A DNA stretch of 20,750 nt from contig CARXKP010000018.1 in assembly GCA_949096025.1 (NCBI GenBank), forward strand, positions 1 through 20,750. Direction: 5' to 3'. Source of the stretch: an uncultured Eubacteriales bacterium. GTDB taxonomy: Bacteria > Bacillota > Clostridia > Christensenellales > UBA1242. Shown here piece by piece: positions 1 to 7,654 of this stretch; within the stretch, counting starts at the first letter, position 1; every line of letters starts with the position of its first letter. The notes under the pieces were generated by a model, which saw nothing but the letters and a program-made list of their open reading frames with translations, had not been told where the DNA came from and did no database searches. Both the position numbers and the translations under genes were made by a program.

Positions 1-9
1 ATTTTTATA

Positions 10-384
10 TTAATCAAAAAATTCTAAATTTCCATTTTTATCTACAAGAATTAATTTTATGGTTGTACGTTGTTTTGCGAGATTAGGTAATCTTTGCCAT
101 AAGTTTTTATATTGTTGCATTTTAGGTAAAGCTATAAAGTATTTGTTTTTTGAGTTGTCCATTCTTTGTAATATTTCACCTAATATTGCTAAAAAATAGT
201 TCACTCTCATTGGTTGACGAGATCCACAACCTTTTACTTCTATTACAATACATTCATTATCTTTTTGCGCTATAATGTCTGCTCCACGTGAGTGTCCCCA
301 AGCAACAGTAGTGTTGTAACCTAGCATAGTATAATAATCATTAATAAAATGTTTTAATTCTTCTTCTGATAAAAAATTTTCCAT
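10..384 (-). CDS. Putative PD-(D/E)XK nuclease-like protein
   Basis: A 124-residue cytosolic protein without a signal peptide or membrane segment. An alpha-helical start (residues 1-22) is followed by GADIIAQ with Asp36, then a strand ending in IEVKG with Glu49 and Lys51. That spacing, with the acidic residue and the E-x-K on adjacent strands, is the core of PD-(D/E)XK nuclease folds such as Mrr-type and Holliday-junction-resolvase-like proteins. The remaining 70 residues are basic and contain predicted helix-strand elements. The ATG follows an AGGAG site and a promoter on the same strand. The gene stands alone; its 3' neighbour lies outside the window. The fold is inferred from motif spacing only, so the protein could bind DNA without cutting it. 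No specific family name is justified. Confidence 0.6.
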   Translation of the reverse strand: MENFLSEEELKHFINDYYTMLGYNTTVAWGHSRGADIIAQKDNECIVIEVKGCGSRQPMRVNYFLAILGEILQRMDNSKNKYFIALPKMQQYKNLWQRLPNLAKQRTTIKLILVDKNGNLEFFD

Positions 385-418
385 ATTTTTCTCCTATAAA
401 AGAAATTCTTTGTTATAT

Positions 419-448
419 ATTATAGCAAGAAATTTTAAATACAGTCAA
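419..448 (-). promoter_or_regulatory. Sigma-A-type promoter of the nuclease-like gene
   Basis: On the minus strand, TTGACT (443-448) and TATAAT (419-424) are separated by 18 bp, with an extended TGC in front of the -10. It lies about 35 bp upstream of the ATG at 384. Confidence 0.65.
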
Positions 449-622
449 GAATGAAAGAACCTGCTAAAGCAAAACCTTTGTCTGTTCTCCACAAGAAATG
501 TAAGCAAAGTTGCACAAGCAAATATGTTTAACGAAGGTGAAAAGTAGAAGGAATATTGTATTCGCTCAAAGTTTTTGTACTCCGTCAAAAGATTGTTTAT
601 AAATTTCATTGTTTTGGACAAT

Positions 623-647
623 AAAAAAAAGTCCTTATGGACTTTTT
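623..647 (-). terminator. Rho-independent terminator of tRNA-Ala
   Basis: A 9-bp stem (AAAAAGTCC / GGACTTTTT, 626-634 with 639-647) with a 4-nt loop. On the minus strand it is followed by a run of U, three bases beyond the encoded CCA of the tRNA. The stretch from 450 to 620 beyond it holds only short, unsupported open frames. Confidence 0.75.
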
Positions 648-649
648 GG

Positions 650-726
650 TGGTGGAGAATATCGGAATCGAACCGATGACCTCCTGCTTGCAAGGCAGGC
701 GCTCTAGCCAGCTGAGCTAATCCCCC
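650..726 (-). tRNA. tRNA-Ala (anticodon TGC)
   Basis: A 77-nt cloverleaf on the minus strand. The acceptor GGGGGAT pairs with ATTCTCC, with two G-U pairs. The D arm contains TAGCTCAGC. The anticodon loop is CTTGCAA with anticodon TGC at 692-690. The T arm is ATCGG-TTCGATT-CCGAT. CCA is encoded at the 3' end. It is transcribed alone from its own promoter and ends at an adjacent terminator. Confidence 0.96.
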
Positions 727-737
727 AATGCTCTTAA

Positions 738-766
738 ATATTATCATATTATTGTCTAATTGTCAA
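738..766 (-). promoter_or_regulatory. Promoter of tRNA-Ala
   Basis: On the minus strand, consensus TTGACA (761-766), a 17-bp spacer and TAATAT (738-743). The expected start is about 5 nt before the tRNA 5' end. The rest of 767-984 is AT-rich and I see nothing else in it. Confidence 0.75.
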
Positions 767-984
767 CATTTTTATTAAAGAAATTTAAAATATATCAAAA
801 AAATTGAAATTTTGCTCTTTTTATATCTATAAAATTATTTTATTTTGTTTGTTTTAATTGTGATAAAATTGCATAAAATATTTTTATAACAACTATATAT
901 TGTGTTTGTTATTAAAAAGTCATTTTTCCGCTTAATTTATAAGGCAAATAACTAAAATTTTATTTAAAAATTTATGAATTGCTA

Positions 985-1013
985 TTGAAAAACTTTTTAA
1001 TGTGTGTTATAAT
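985..1013 (+). promoter_or_regulatory. Promoter of the InlB-like surface protein gene
   Basis: TTGAAA (985-990), a 17-bp spacer and TATAAT (1008-1013). The expected start is near 1020, just in front of the GGAGGG ribosome site at 1024-1029. This rules out translation starting at 979, upstream of the promoter, and supports the ATG at 1036. Confidence 0.75.
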
Positions 1014-1035
1014 ATACCTACGTGGAGGGAATTTT

Positions 1036-2337
1036 ATGTCTAAATACTTAGTAAAAATTTTATCTGTTTGTGCTTTAGTCGTTTTACTTGCTGTTACTAT
1101 TGTTGGTGCGACAATCGGTATTACAGAAGCCGTTGCGGTTACACTTACTGTAATTGACACTACTGCTACAAGTGAAACTGAAAGCAATGTTAAAATATAT
1201 GTTAATGATAAGGAGCAAACTGAAAACAAAATTACAGTTGCTAAATATACCGAAGTTAAGTTGGTATTCAATGGCCTTGAAAAGGGATACAAATTTGACG
1301 GTTGGTACAATGGAGAAAGCATTGATCGTGAAAATGCTCAAGCTGTAAGCAAGGATACTGAATATAAATTTGATGTTGACAAAACAATGACTATTTCTGC
1401 TATTGCTGACCTTAAGTCTTATACAGTTACTTTTACAGGAAAGATGCCTGATGGTACAACTGATGTTACTAAACCTATCACTGAAGGTGGTGCTGGCCTT
1501 AGTAGCAATATGACTTACATCTATGGTCAAGAACTTCCTGTTATTCCAGGAACTGACACTCTTAGATTTGATGGTTGGAAGATAGATACTCAAGAAGAAA
1601 CAGAAGGTGCAACAACATACACAACTGCTATCTTTGATAAAGATATTGTTACTCTTAAACCTGCTTATACAAATCAAGCACTTACCGAGTATTCACTCAA
1701 AATCAAAAAGAGTGCAATTGAAGATGAAGTTATTGCAAATCTCTCATTCAACAAAAACAACCCAGCAGTTTACATTCCAACTAGACAAGGATATACACTT
1801 AAGGGTGTAATGTATAATGGCGAACTTCGTGCTTATAACTACGAAAGTCATACATTCCCAGATTTATATCAATATGTATCTACAGGAACTGAAACTGACA
1901 TTGAAGTTTACGCTGTTTGGGAATGTGATTATACTTCTATTTCATTAAAATTCAATGGTATGGCATACTATACTAGAAATGGTAAAGATGCTTGGTATGG
2001 AGTTCTTGCTAATAGCGAACCAATGGAAAGCGGAGATGATCCTTATTATGTACAATTTGTAGATGGACTTGAAGAAGGAAATGCAGATTTAGAAGACAAT
2101 ATCTTTGAATTATTCTTTAATAATTTCTCAAGCTTTACAACTCTTGACGGAAGAGAAGTTGAGTTTAGTGGAAAGATTAGAATGACAGTTGATGGTCAAT
2201 CTCAAACTGATTCAATTACACTTCAAGCAACACAACCATATAAATATAGTTATCTTGAATTATTGCTTAATTTCGCAGGCAAGGATATTGATGGAAAAGT
2301 TATTACAATTACATTCTTATTTGACCTAGTTGACTAA
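1036..2337 (+). CDS. Secreted InlB-type repeat protein
   Basis: A 433-residue exported protein. The ATG at 1036 is chosen because GGAGGG sits 7 nt upstream and the promoter overlaps the more distal ATG at 979. Residues 1-28 form a positively charged start plus a long hydrophobic segment, so it is a signal peptide or uncleaved anchor. Residues about 30-300 carry three modules resembling the Listeria-Bacteroides (InlB B / Flg_new) repeat: FDGWYNGESI, then FDGWKI, then GYTLKGVMYNGEL ending in VYAVWE. In characterised proteins these are beta-rich surface domains used for adhesion or spacing. The last 130 residues are unrecognised and probably beta-sandwich. There is no LPxTG motif and no C-terminal membrane segment, so attachment would depend on the N-terminus or on binding a partner. 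It is monocistronic, with its own promoter and terminator. The ligand is unknown. Confidence 0.82.
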   Translation: MSKYLVKILSVCALVVLLAVTIVGATIGITEAVAVTLTVIDTTATSETESNVKIYVNDKEQTENKITVAKYTEVKLVFNGLEKGYKFDGWYNGESIDRENAQAVSKDTEYKFDVDKTMTISAIADLKSYTVTFTGKMPDGTTDVTKPITEGGAGLSSNMTYIYGQELPVIPGTDTLRFDGWKIDTQEETEGATTYTTAIFDKDIVTLKPAYTNQALTEYSLKIKKSAIEDEVIANLSFNKNNPAVYIPTRQGYTLKGVMYNGELRAYNYESHTFPDLYQYVSTGTETDIEVYAVWECDYTSISLKFNGMAYYTRNGKDAWYGVLANSEPMESGDDPYYVQFVDGLEEGNADLEDNIFELFFNNFSSFTTLDGREVEFSGKIRMTVDGQSQTDSITLQATQPYKYSYLELLLNFAGKDIDGKVITITFLFDLVD

Positions 2338-2344
2338 GAGGACT

Positions 2345-2373
2345 AAAAATCTATACCTTGTGTATAGATTTTT
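2345..2373 (+). terminator. Terminator after the InlB-like gene
   Basis: A 12-bp perfect stem (2345-2356 with 2362-2373) with loop CTTGT and a T-rich 3' arm, 8 nt after the stop codon. Nearly symmetric, but no opposing gene needs it. Confidence 0.85.
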
Positions 2374-2385
2374 ATTCTTAAAAAA

Positions 2386-2447
2386 AGTATACTAAAATTT
2401 AATACGCGAATAAGATATAAGAAATTAGTATGTAAATTTAATACTAA
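2386..2447. repeat. Duplicated operator-like sequence
   Basis: Two imperfect copies of an AGTAT ... AAATTTAATAC element. The AGTAT parts start at 2386 and 2427, 41 bp or about four helical turns apart. The AAATTTAATAC parts are at 2395-2405 and 2434-2444. The second copy is also an inverted repeat (TTAGTAT, 9 nt, ATACTAA) ending just before the AAAGGA ribosome site of the next gene. This could be a tandem repressor site. It is inferred; the AT-rich background makes chance similarity possible. Confidence 0.4.
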
Positions 2448-2463
2448 AAAAGGAATAAATATT

Positions 2464-3438
2464 ATGAAAATTGATGAAATTACTGCAGGGTTATCTTCAA
2501 AGCAACTTATCAATATGATTGACGAAAATTTCTTTGAGTTTGTTCCAACTAAACGCAAACTTATGAGATTTACAAGAATACTTATTGATAAATATTGTGA
2601 AGAGCAAGGTGTAGCTCCTGCAGACATTGTTACTTTTGCAAATGTGTCTGGTATTGCTGCAAACTATAATGTAAACAAGTTTTTGATTAAAATAAATAGA
2701 GGATATACAAAGAGTTATGAAGAAATAGTTGACTCAAAGAATTACTTTTTCCTATTTGATTATTTTGAATCAGTACTGCACGAACTTCGTCATCACCTTC
2801 AAAATATGGGAGGAAAAGATGTTTCTCCAATGCTTAAGAGTATTTCAAGAATTGAAAGAGCAGTAAAGGCTGCAAATTATTTTGAGAGCACTTCTTACTC
2901 TTATCATCCTCTAGAACTCGATGCAAGACATTTTGCTTATACTACACTCAAGAAAGAGCCTTTATTATCGCCTTATGCAAAATGTAAATTATATGCAGAG
3001 GAAGAACTTGAAGATAGAGAAAGCGAACCACTTCATATTGTAGGTATTTTGAAAGATAAGGATTTTAGAAAGATTAAGTACATAGCAAGACCAAGAGAAG
3101 TGCTTGATGCCTGCATAAAACAAATTGCTCTTAAGAATGGTTTAAAATATACTTCTAAAAAGCAGACTATTATTGATGAACAAGCAGAACTTGAAAATAA
3201 TGCAAAACTTGATGAACTTATTAGTGAAGAGATTGCTCCAGAGTTTTATAATGAAACTTTTGGAATGGGTGGAAATAGTGCAGAAGAGGAAGCGCGAGTT
3301 ATTAGTGAAGCCGAGAATTTTAATGAAATTTATGAATCACACCTTATAAAGAGTAAAAGGAAGAAGGCAGAGCCTGTGAAACGCGAAAAGCCAGTAGAAG
3401 AAAATAATGTTTCAACAGAAGAAGCAAGTAATCAATAG
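2464..3438 (+). CDS. Unrecognised protein with zincin-like HELRH motif
   Basis: A 324-residue cytosolic protein without a signal peptide; the ATG follows AAAGGA. I do not recognise the family. The visible signature is VLHELRHHLQ, with His106-Glu107 and His110 as a HExxH zinc motif. About 40 residues on is HPLELDARHFAY, where Glu151 could be a third ligand, as in ImmA/IrrE-like and other gluzincin proteins in which an E-x2-A-x2-FA pattern follows HExxH. Residues 1-90 and 160-240 look mainly helical. The last 70 residues are acidic and then Lys/Glu-rich, probably a disordered tail. A strong terminator follows, and possible operator repeats precede the gene. A metalloprotease role is an inference from the motif; a phage- or toxin-related protease is possible. 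Confidence 0.6.
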   Translation: MKIDEITAGLSSKQLINMIDENFFEFVPTKRKLMRFTRILIDKYCEEQGVAPADIVTFANVSGIAANYNVNKFLIKINRGYTKSYEEIVDSKNYFFLFDYFESVLHELRHHLQNMGGKDVSPMLKSISRIERAVKAANYFESTSYSYHPLELDARHFAYTTLKKEPLLSPYAKCKLYAEEELEDRESEPLHIVGILKDKDFRKIKYIARPREVLDACIKQIALKNGLKYTSKKQTIIDEQAELENNAKLDELISEEIAPEFYNETFGMGGNSAEEEARVISEAENFNEIYESHLIKSKRKKAEPVKREKPVEENNVSTEEASNQ

Positions 3439-3502
3439 TTATTTCTAAATTTCATATTTTGACTAGACTAGTTGGAGTTATTAGAGTTTAATATGAATTA
3501 TG

Positions 3503-3532
3503 AAAAAGCCAAACATTAGTTTGGCTTTTTTT
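3503..3532 (+). terminator. Terminator after the HELRH protein gene
   Basis: A 12-bp stem (AAAAAGCCAAAC / GTTTGGCTTTTT, 3503-3514 with 3519-3530), loop ATTA, then further T residues. Confidence 0.88.
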
Positions 3533-3589
3533 GCTCAATAAAGTAACATTTTTATTATCATTAAATTTATAAATAATCTAGTTAAAACT

Positions 3590-3617
3590 TTGCTTTTTAG
3601 AAGAAAAATGCTATAAT
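3590..3617 (+). promoter_or_regulatory. Promoter of engB, implying a leaderless mRNA
   Basis: TTGCTT (3590-3595), a 16-bp spacer and TATAAT (3612-3617) with extended TGC. The ATG of engB begins 6 nt after the -10, so the predicted transcript starts at or next to the A of the start codon. No ribosome site is present. Confidence 0.7.
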
Positions 3618-3623
3618 CAAACT

Positions 3624-4217
3624 ATGAATATAATTAAAGCAGTGTATAAAACAAGTGTAGTAAGTGTTAAAAATATTTTAGATGACGGTGTGCCAGAGTT
3701 TGCTTTTGTTGGAAGAAGTAATGTTGGTAAATCTTCTTTAATAAATAATTTAGTAGGAGTTAAGGGACTTGCAAAAACCTCTTCTACACCAGGTAAAACA
3801 AAGATGATAAATTACTTTGACATAAATGATAGTTTTCGCTTTGTGGATTTGCCAGGTTATGGATTTGCGAAAGTTGGAAAAAGTCAACTTGATGTTTGGT
3901 CGTCTATTTTAGGGGGGTATCTTGAAAATTCCAGTTCACTTTTATGTGTTTTTGTTTTGCTAGATATCAGGCACTTACCTACTGAGCAAGATAAGCAAAT
4001 GATTAAATACCTGGTTTTTCATAACATTCCTTTTATGATTATAGCTACTAAAGCAGATAAAATTGCTAAAAGCAAGACAAAACAGGCTGTTAGGGTTATT
4101 GCTAATGCTCTTTCTCTTCGTGAAGAAATTTTTATCATAAGTAGTTCAGAAAATAGTGTAGGAAAAATGGAAATATTAAAGGCAATAGAAAATAAACTAG
4201 AAATGAGCGAAAATTAA
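3624..4217 (+). CDS. engB: EngB/YsxC ribosome-biogenesis GTPase
   Basis: A 197-residue GTPase of the EngB (YihA/YsxC) family, which acts in assembly of the large ribosomal subunit; the length is typical. Motifs visible in order: G1 GRSNVGKSS (residues 30-38); G2 region SSTPGKTK with conserved Thr; G3 DLPGYG (75-80); G4 ATKADK; and the SS of G5 near the C-terminus. FAFVGRSNVGK and the PGKT switch are diagnostic of the family. The ATG at 3624 has no Shine-Dalgarno sequence and sits 6 nt behind the -10 box, so the gene appears leaderless. The methyltransferase gene follows after 16 nt with its own ribosome site, so the two are probably co-transcribed. Both products act on the large subunit, which fits a shared operon. 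Confidence 0.96.
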   Translation: MNIIKAVYKTSVVSVKNILDDGVPEFAFVGRSNVGKSSLINNLVGVKGLAKTSSTPGKTKMINYFDINDSFRFVDLPGYGFAKVGKSQLDVWSSILGGYLENSSSLLCVFVLLDIRHLPTEQDKQMIKYLVFHNIPFMIIATKADKIAKSKTKQAVRVIANALSLREEIFIISSSENSVGKMEILKAIENKLEMSEN

Positions 4218-4233
4218 TTACAGGAGTTATCTT

Positions 4234-5484
4234 TTGAAAAATACATTTGATAAAAATAGTTATATAAGCGTTATTGATGGTTACGGTTATGATGGTGAGG
4301 GAGTCGCAAGACTTGAAGGAAAGGTTGTTTTTATTCCTTATGCTCTTCGTGGAGAAAAGGTTAAGTTTAGTATTAAGAGTAACCAATCGAGTTTTTTAAG
4401 AGGAAAACTTATAGAAATCCAATCTAAAAGCAATAAGCGTACATTACCTCCTTGTCCATATTTTACAAAGTGTGGTGGTTGCAATTATCAACATACCACT
4501 TATGAAAATGAACTGGGAATTAAAAAAGAATTATTAAAGGGTCAACTTAAAAAAGTTGGGTTTGAAAAAGAAATAGAAGTTATACCTTCATCTAAAGAAT
4601 ACTCATATAGAAATAAGATACATCTCTTTGTTGGAGAACAAGGTTTATCTTTAAAAGAAAGAGGAAGCAACAATTTATGTAAAATAGATAAATGTTTGCT
4701 TATTAGCGAAGAAATGAATAGGGCAATAGGGATAATTGATTCTTTCTTTGCTGCTCAAACTTTATATGACCAATATAGTGATGTTATTATAAGACAAGAA
4801 AATGAGAATCTTTGTGTAATATTTAATAGAAATAAGACTGATAAACAAATAAAGTATCAAGGCTTATATCTAATTCTAGGTTCTCATTTTGGTATTTTTG
4901 AAACTATTAAAGGTATGACTGAATTTAGAATGGGATTAAAATATCTAGAAGCAAGTGAACATAATTTGAATTGTAAGTTTTTGCCAAATAGTTTTCATCA
5001 AATAAATGGAGAAATTGGCAAGGCAATCTATGAGTATGTTGCAACAAAAGTCTTAGGTAAGTCTGTCGCTAACTGTTATAGCGGTGCGGGTGTACTTAGT
5101 GGATATCTTGCTAGTTTAAATAAAAGGGTGATGGCTATAGAACTTGGCGAGAGTGAACACCAAGATGCAGAACGATTGAAGGAAGAAAATAATTTATTTT
5201 ATCTAACAAACTTAAAAGGAGACTGTGCTGAGGTGTTGCCTAAACTTGAGGAGATTGATAGCATAATTGTTGATCCACCAAGAGCAGGACTTGATAAGAG
5301 AGTAGTTGAAAGTATAAATATGAAAGGTTGCCAAAGACTAATATACATATCTTGTAATAGTGCTACACTTGTTAGAGATATATCAAGATTAGTAGAATAT
5401 AAACTCAGCGAGGTAAAATTATTTGATATGTTTGCTAGAACTGGAGAATATGAAGTTGTAGCAATCTTAGATAAAATAAAATAG
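4234..5484 (+). CDS. rlmD: 23S rRNA (uracil-5)-methyltransferase, RlmD/RumA type
   Basis: A 416-residue SAM-dependent RNA methyltransferase of the TrmA/RumA group, making 5-methyluridine in 23S rRNA. The UUG start is chosen because AGGAG lies 7 nt upstream. A TRAM-like RNA-binding beta domain covers about residues 8-65. The [4Fe-4S] ligands fit the RumA pattern: Cys74-x5-Cys80-x2-Cys83 and a distal Cys154. SAM motif I is NCYSGAGVLSG. The NPPR-equivalent motif is VDPPRAGLD. The catalytic cysteine is Cys374 in YISCNSATL, followed by a conserved TGEYEVV end. In Bacillota, homologues such as RlmCD may modify two 23S positions, so the exact target (U747, U1939 or both, E. coli numbering) is not decidable here. 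It lies 16 nt after engB and is followed by a strong terminator. Confidence 0.93.
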   Translation: MKNTFDKNSYISVIDGYGYDGEGVARLEGKVVFIPYALRGEKVKFSIKSNQSSFLRGKLIEIQSKSNKRTLPPCPYFTKCGGCNYQHTTYENELGIKKELLKGQLKKVGFEKEIEVIPSSKEYSYRNKIHLFVGEQGLSLKERGSNNLCKIDKCLLISEEMNRAIGIIDSFFAAQTLYDQYSDVIIRQENENLCVIFNRNKTDKQIKYQGLYLILGSHFGIFETIKGMTEFRMGLKYLEASEHNLNCKFLPNSFHQINGEIGKAIYEYVATKVLGKSVANCYSGAGVLSGYLASLNKRVMAIELGESEHQDAERLKEENNLFYLTNLKGDCAEVLPKLEEIDSIIVDPPRAGLDKRVVESINMKGCQRLIYISCNSATLVRDISRLVEYKLSEVKLFDMFARTGEYEVVAILDKIK

Positions 5485-5491
5485 TTAAATG

Positions 5492-5530
5492 AAAAAAGAC
5501 GCAAAATTATTAAAAATGCGTCTTTTTTTT
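5492..5530. terminator. Bidirectional terminator between rlmD and the suf operon
   Basis: A 12-bp stem (AAAAAAGACGCA / TGCGTCTTTTTT, 5492-5503 with 5517-5528) with T or A runs on both sides. It can end rlmD on the plus strand and the smr-sufC-sufB transcript on the minus strand. Confidence 0.85.
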
Positions 5531-5598
5531 GATATTTTATTAGTTTATTATTAAATAGCCATAAAATTATAAGGTAAATTAATAAGAAAGTGTTGTTT

Positions 5599-6534
5599 TT
5601 AATGTGAGTTTGTGTCACCTAAAAGAAAGCCTTCAATAATGATTTCCTCCGCTTCTTTTTGATTAAGCCCGAGGGTCATTAATTTGATAAGTTCATCACC
5701 AGCAATTTTACCAATAGCAGCCTCGTGTACAAGAGAGGCATCTTTATTTACAGCGTCAATCTTAGGTATTGATATTATCCTAGCATTATCAAGTAGAATG
5801 CCGTCACACTCCACGTGACCAAAACATTCATTTTTACCTATTATATTTGATTTAAATTCTTGAATAGAATTATCTCTTGCAACGCTATGACTTACAACTT
5901 CAACTCCCGAATTTTTTCCAACTAGGCTTACTGTAAATTCGGTTTTTGCAGTTTGATCATCTGTAGTAAGAATATTCTCTTGAATTGTAAGTTTTGCCTT
6001 GTCTAAAATCTTAGCCTTCGTTTTACGAATGGTCGAAGTAACGCCTCCTAATTGAGTAGTTTCCATAATCATCTGAGAACCTTCCTTAAGTTCGACATTT
6101 GTAACAGGGTTTAAAATCTTACCGCCACTGCCTTCACCTTCACCAATATGCCTTTCAATGTATTTAACTTTGCTATTTTTTTCAAGATGAAATGAATGGA
6201 TGCCATTGTGCATACTTGTTTTGCAAGTTGCATTATGTATGCCACAACCGGCAACAATGACAACATTAGAATTTTCACCTATATAAAAATCATTATATAC
6301 TAGGTCTGAAAGCCCTCCGACGGTAATAATAACAGGAATGTGTACACTTTTATCAATAACATTTGGTTTTATAATAATATCAATACCACTTTTATCTGTT
6401 TTAGGAATGATATCAATTTCCTTTGTAGTGTTGCGCATTATACCTTCGCCATTTTTACGAATGTTAATTGCTCCACTAGGAATTTTGTGTAAATCAGTAA
6501 GTTTTTCAAAAAGTTTTTGCTCGATTGAATTCAT
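5599..6534 (-). CDS. sufB: SufB/SufD-family Fe-S scaffold protein, short form
   Basis: A 311-residue SufB/SufD-family beta-helix protein, partner of the ATPase SufC in iron-sulfur cluster assembly. The C-terminal region is diagnostic: GHVECDG, then SIPKIDAVNKDASLVHEAAIG, then LMTLGLNQKEAEEIIIEGFL, matching the family's conserved HEA and G-F/L ending. E. coli SufB (495 aa) and SufD (423 aa) are much longer. Only one such gene is present here, so the product probably forms a homodimer, as in the minimal SufBC (SmsCB-type) systems of anaerobes. I call it SufB because it is the sole scaffold, although parts read as SufD-like. Cys and His/Glu candidates for cluster assembly are visible, but their equivalence to E. 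coli residues is not established. An AGAGG site precedes the ATG, 15 nt after sufC. Confidence 0.85.
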   Translation of the reverse strand: MNSIEQKLFEKLTDLHKIPSGAINIRKNGEGIMRNTTKEIDIIPKTDKSGIDIIIKPNVIDKSVHIPVIITVGGLSDLVYNDFYIGENSNVVIVAGCGIHNATCKTSMHNGIHSFHLEKNSKVKYIERHIGEGEGSGGKILNPVTNVELKEGSQMIMETTQLGGVTSTIRKTKAKILDKAKLTIQENILTTDDQTAKTEFTVSLVGKNSGVEVVSHSVARDNSIQEFKSNIIGKNECFGHVECDGILLDNARIISIPKIDAVNKDASLVHEAAIGKIAGDELIKLMTLGLNQKEAEEIIIEGFLLGDTNSH

Positions 6535-6549
6535 ATAGACCTCTTTATT

Positions 6550-7251
6550 CTAATTTAACTTTCCGCACTTGTTGTTTTCAAGAAGTGGAAGTATCTCGTC
6601 AAATGAGCCAGTGCATTCGACTTTTCCGTTTTTAAGTAAGATTATTTCATCAGCTAGTTCTAGTATTTTTTGCTGGTGACTTATAATTATATTTGTAGAA
6701 TCTTTAATTGAGGAAAACAGTCTTACAAGGTTTTCAAAGCTCCATAAATCTATTCCGGCTTCTGGTTCATCAAAAATATTAACTTTGCCATTCTTAGCAA
6801 GTGCCATTGCAAGCTCTATTCTTTTTATTTCACCGCCTGATAATTTATCATCAAGGTTACGATCTATATAATTTTTAGCACATAATCCAACATTAGAAAG
6901 GTATTCGCAACTTTCTCCAACATTGTTTTTTGTTCCACTTGCAAGGTCAAGGAGTTGACTTATTTTAAGTCCCTTAAAAGTAACAGGCTTTTGAAAAGCA
7001 AATGTTAAGCCAAGTTTTGCTCGTTCGTTTATTGCCATAGAAGAAATTTCATTTTCATTAAAAAAGATTTTTCCTTTATCTTGAGATAAAATACCCATTA
7101 TAATTTTAGCAAGAGTAGACTTCCCACTTCCATTTGGACCAGTTATCACATATATTTTATTGTCGTCAAATTCTAAATTGACACCTTTTAATATTTCTTT
7201 TCTTACACCATTTTCATCTACTGAATAGTGTAAATCTTCAATTTTTAGCAT
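6550..7251 (-). CDS. sufC: Fe-S cluster assembly ATPase SufC
   Basis: A 233-residue ABC-type ATPase without membrane segments, typical for SufC, which powers cluster assembly on SufB/SufD in the cytosol. Motifs: Walker A GPNGSGKST (38-46); Q-loop Gln87 in FAFQKP; signature LSGGE (137-141) in the SufC-specific form SGGEIKRIE; Walker B VNIFDEPEAGID with Asp161-Glu162; switch His192 in IISHQ. DEPEAGIDLW and the Q-loop context FAFQKPV separate it from transporter ATPases. The ATG follows a modest GGTGA site. It lies between smr and the sufB-type gene on one strand. No cysteine desulfurase (sufS) or sufU is within the window. Confidence 0.96.
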   Translation of the reverse strand: MLKIEDLHYSVDENGVRKEILKGVNLEFDDNKIYVITGPNGSGKSTLAKIIMGILSQDKGKIFFNENEISSMAINERAKLGLTFAFQKPVTFKGLKISQLLDLASGTKNNVGESCEYLSNVGLCAKNYIDRNLDDKLSGGEIKRIELAMALAKNGKVNIFDEPEAGIDLWSFENLVRLFSSIKDSTNIIISHQQKILELADEIILLKNGKVECTGSFDEILPLLENNKCGKLN

Positions 7252-7298
7252 AATTTCACCAATTTTAAGTCCTTTTTTATATTTTTATTGTTAATTTT

Positions 7299-7637
7299 CT
7301 AAATTTCAATAATTGTTATACCAGGGTTTGAAGAGGATATATCTGTATCATTGTAAATGCTTTTATCTTTTAATAGAATTTTTTGACTATCTTCATCAAA
7401 CAAATTCCATTTATCTCCGCCAAAGTAGTTTGTGATAAATCCTTGTCTTTTCCAAACAGAAAGCATTTTTCTAAGTTCAAAAGCGATAATTCCACCTCTT
7501 CCGTGAGAGCCATAACCGTGCAAAACTTTAATGGCAACAACACCTTCTTTTTTAGCCTGTTCGATTTCTATTTCTACAGTGGCTAGTGCAAGTTCAACAT
7601 TAAATTCACCGTCTTTAAGATTAACAAGTTTAAGCAC
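7299..7637 (-). CDS. Stand-alone Smr-domain protein
   Basis: A 112-residue protein with a Smr (small MutS-related) domain. The central VLHGYGSHGRGG (residues 39-49) corresponds to the family's HGxGxG loop, and the following FELRKML to the LR...L helix. The usual N-terminal DLHG motif is replaced by NLKDGE, so this is a divergent member. Smr domains are found in MutS2 and as free proteins, and have DNA- or RNA-nicking activity in several cases. A GTG start is chosen because AGGAGG lies 4 nt upstream and a promoter precedes it. It is the first gene of a probable operon with sufC and sufB. The biological link to Fe-S assembly is unclear. Confidence 0.8.
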   Translation of the reverse strand: MLKLVNLKDGEFNVELALATVEIEIEQAKKEGVVAIKVLHGYGSHGRGGIIAFELRKMLSVWKRQGFITNYFGGDKWNLFDEDSQKILLKDKSIYNDTDISSSNPGITIIEI

Positions 7638-7654
7638 GCTTCCTCCTGAGGACT

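Noticed and set aside
445..747. A minus-strand open frame covering the tRNA-Ala region, and a 26-codon plus-strand frame from 451
   Set aside because: The first is mostly the tRNA read as protein and its terminator; the second has no ribosome site or promoter of its own. Neither has coding support.
972..1677. Long open frames antisense to the InlB-like gene
   Set aside because: They mirror the codon pattern of the sense gene, have no ribosome sites, and read as low-complexity Ser/Ile/Thr/Val sequence.
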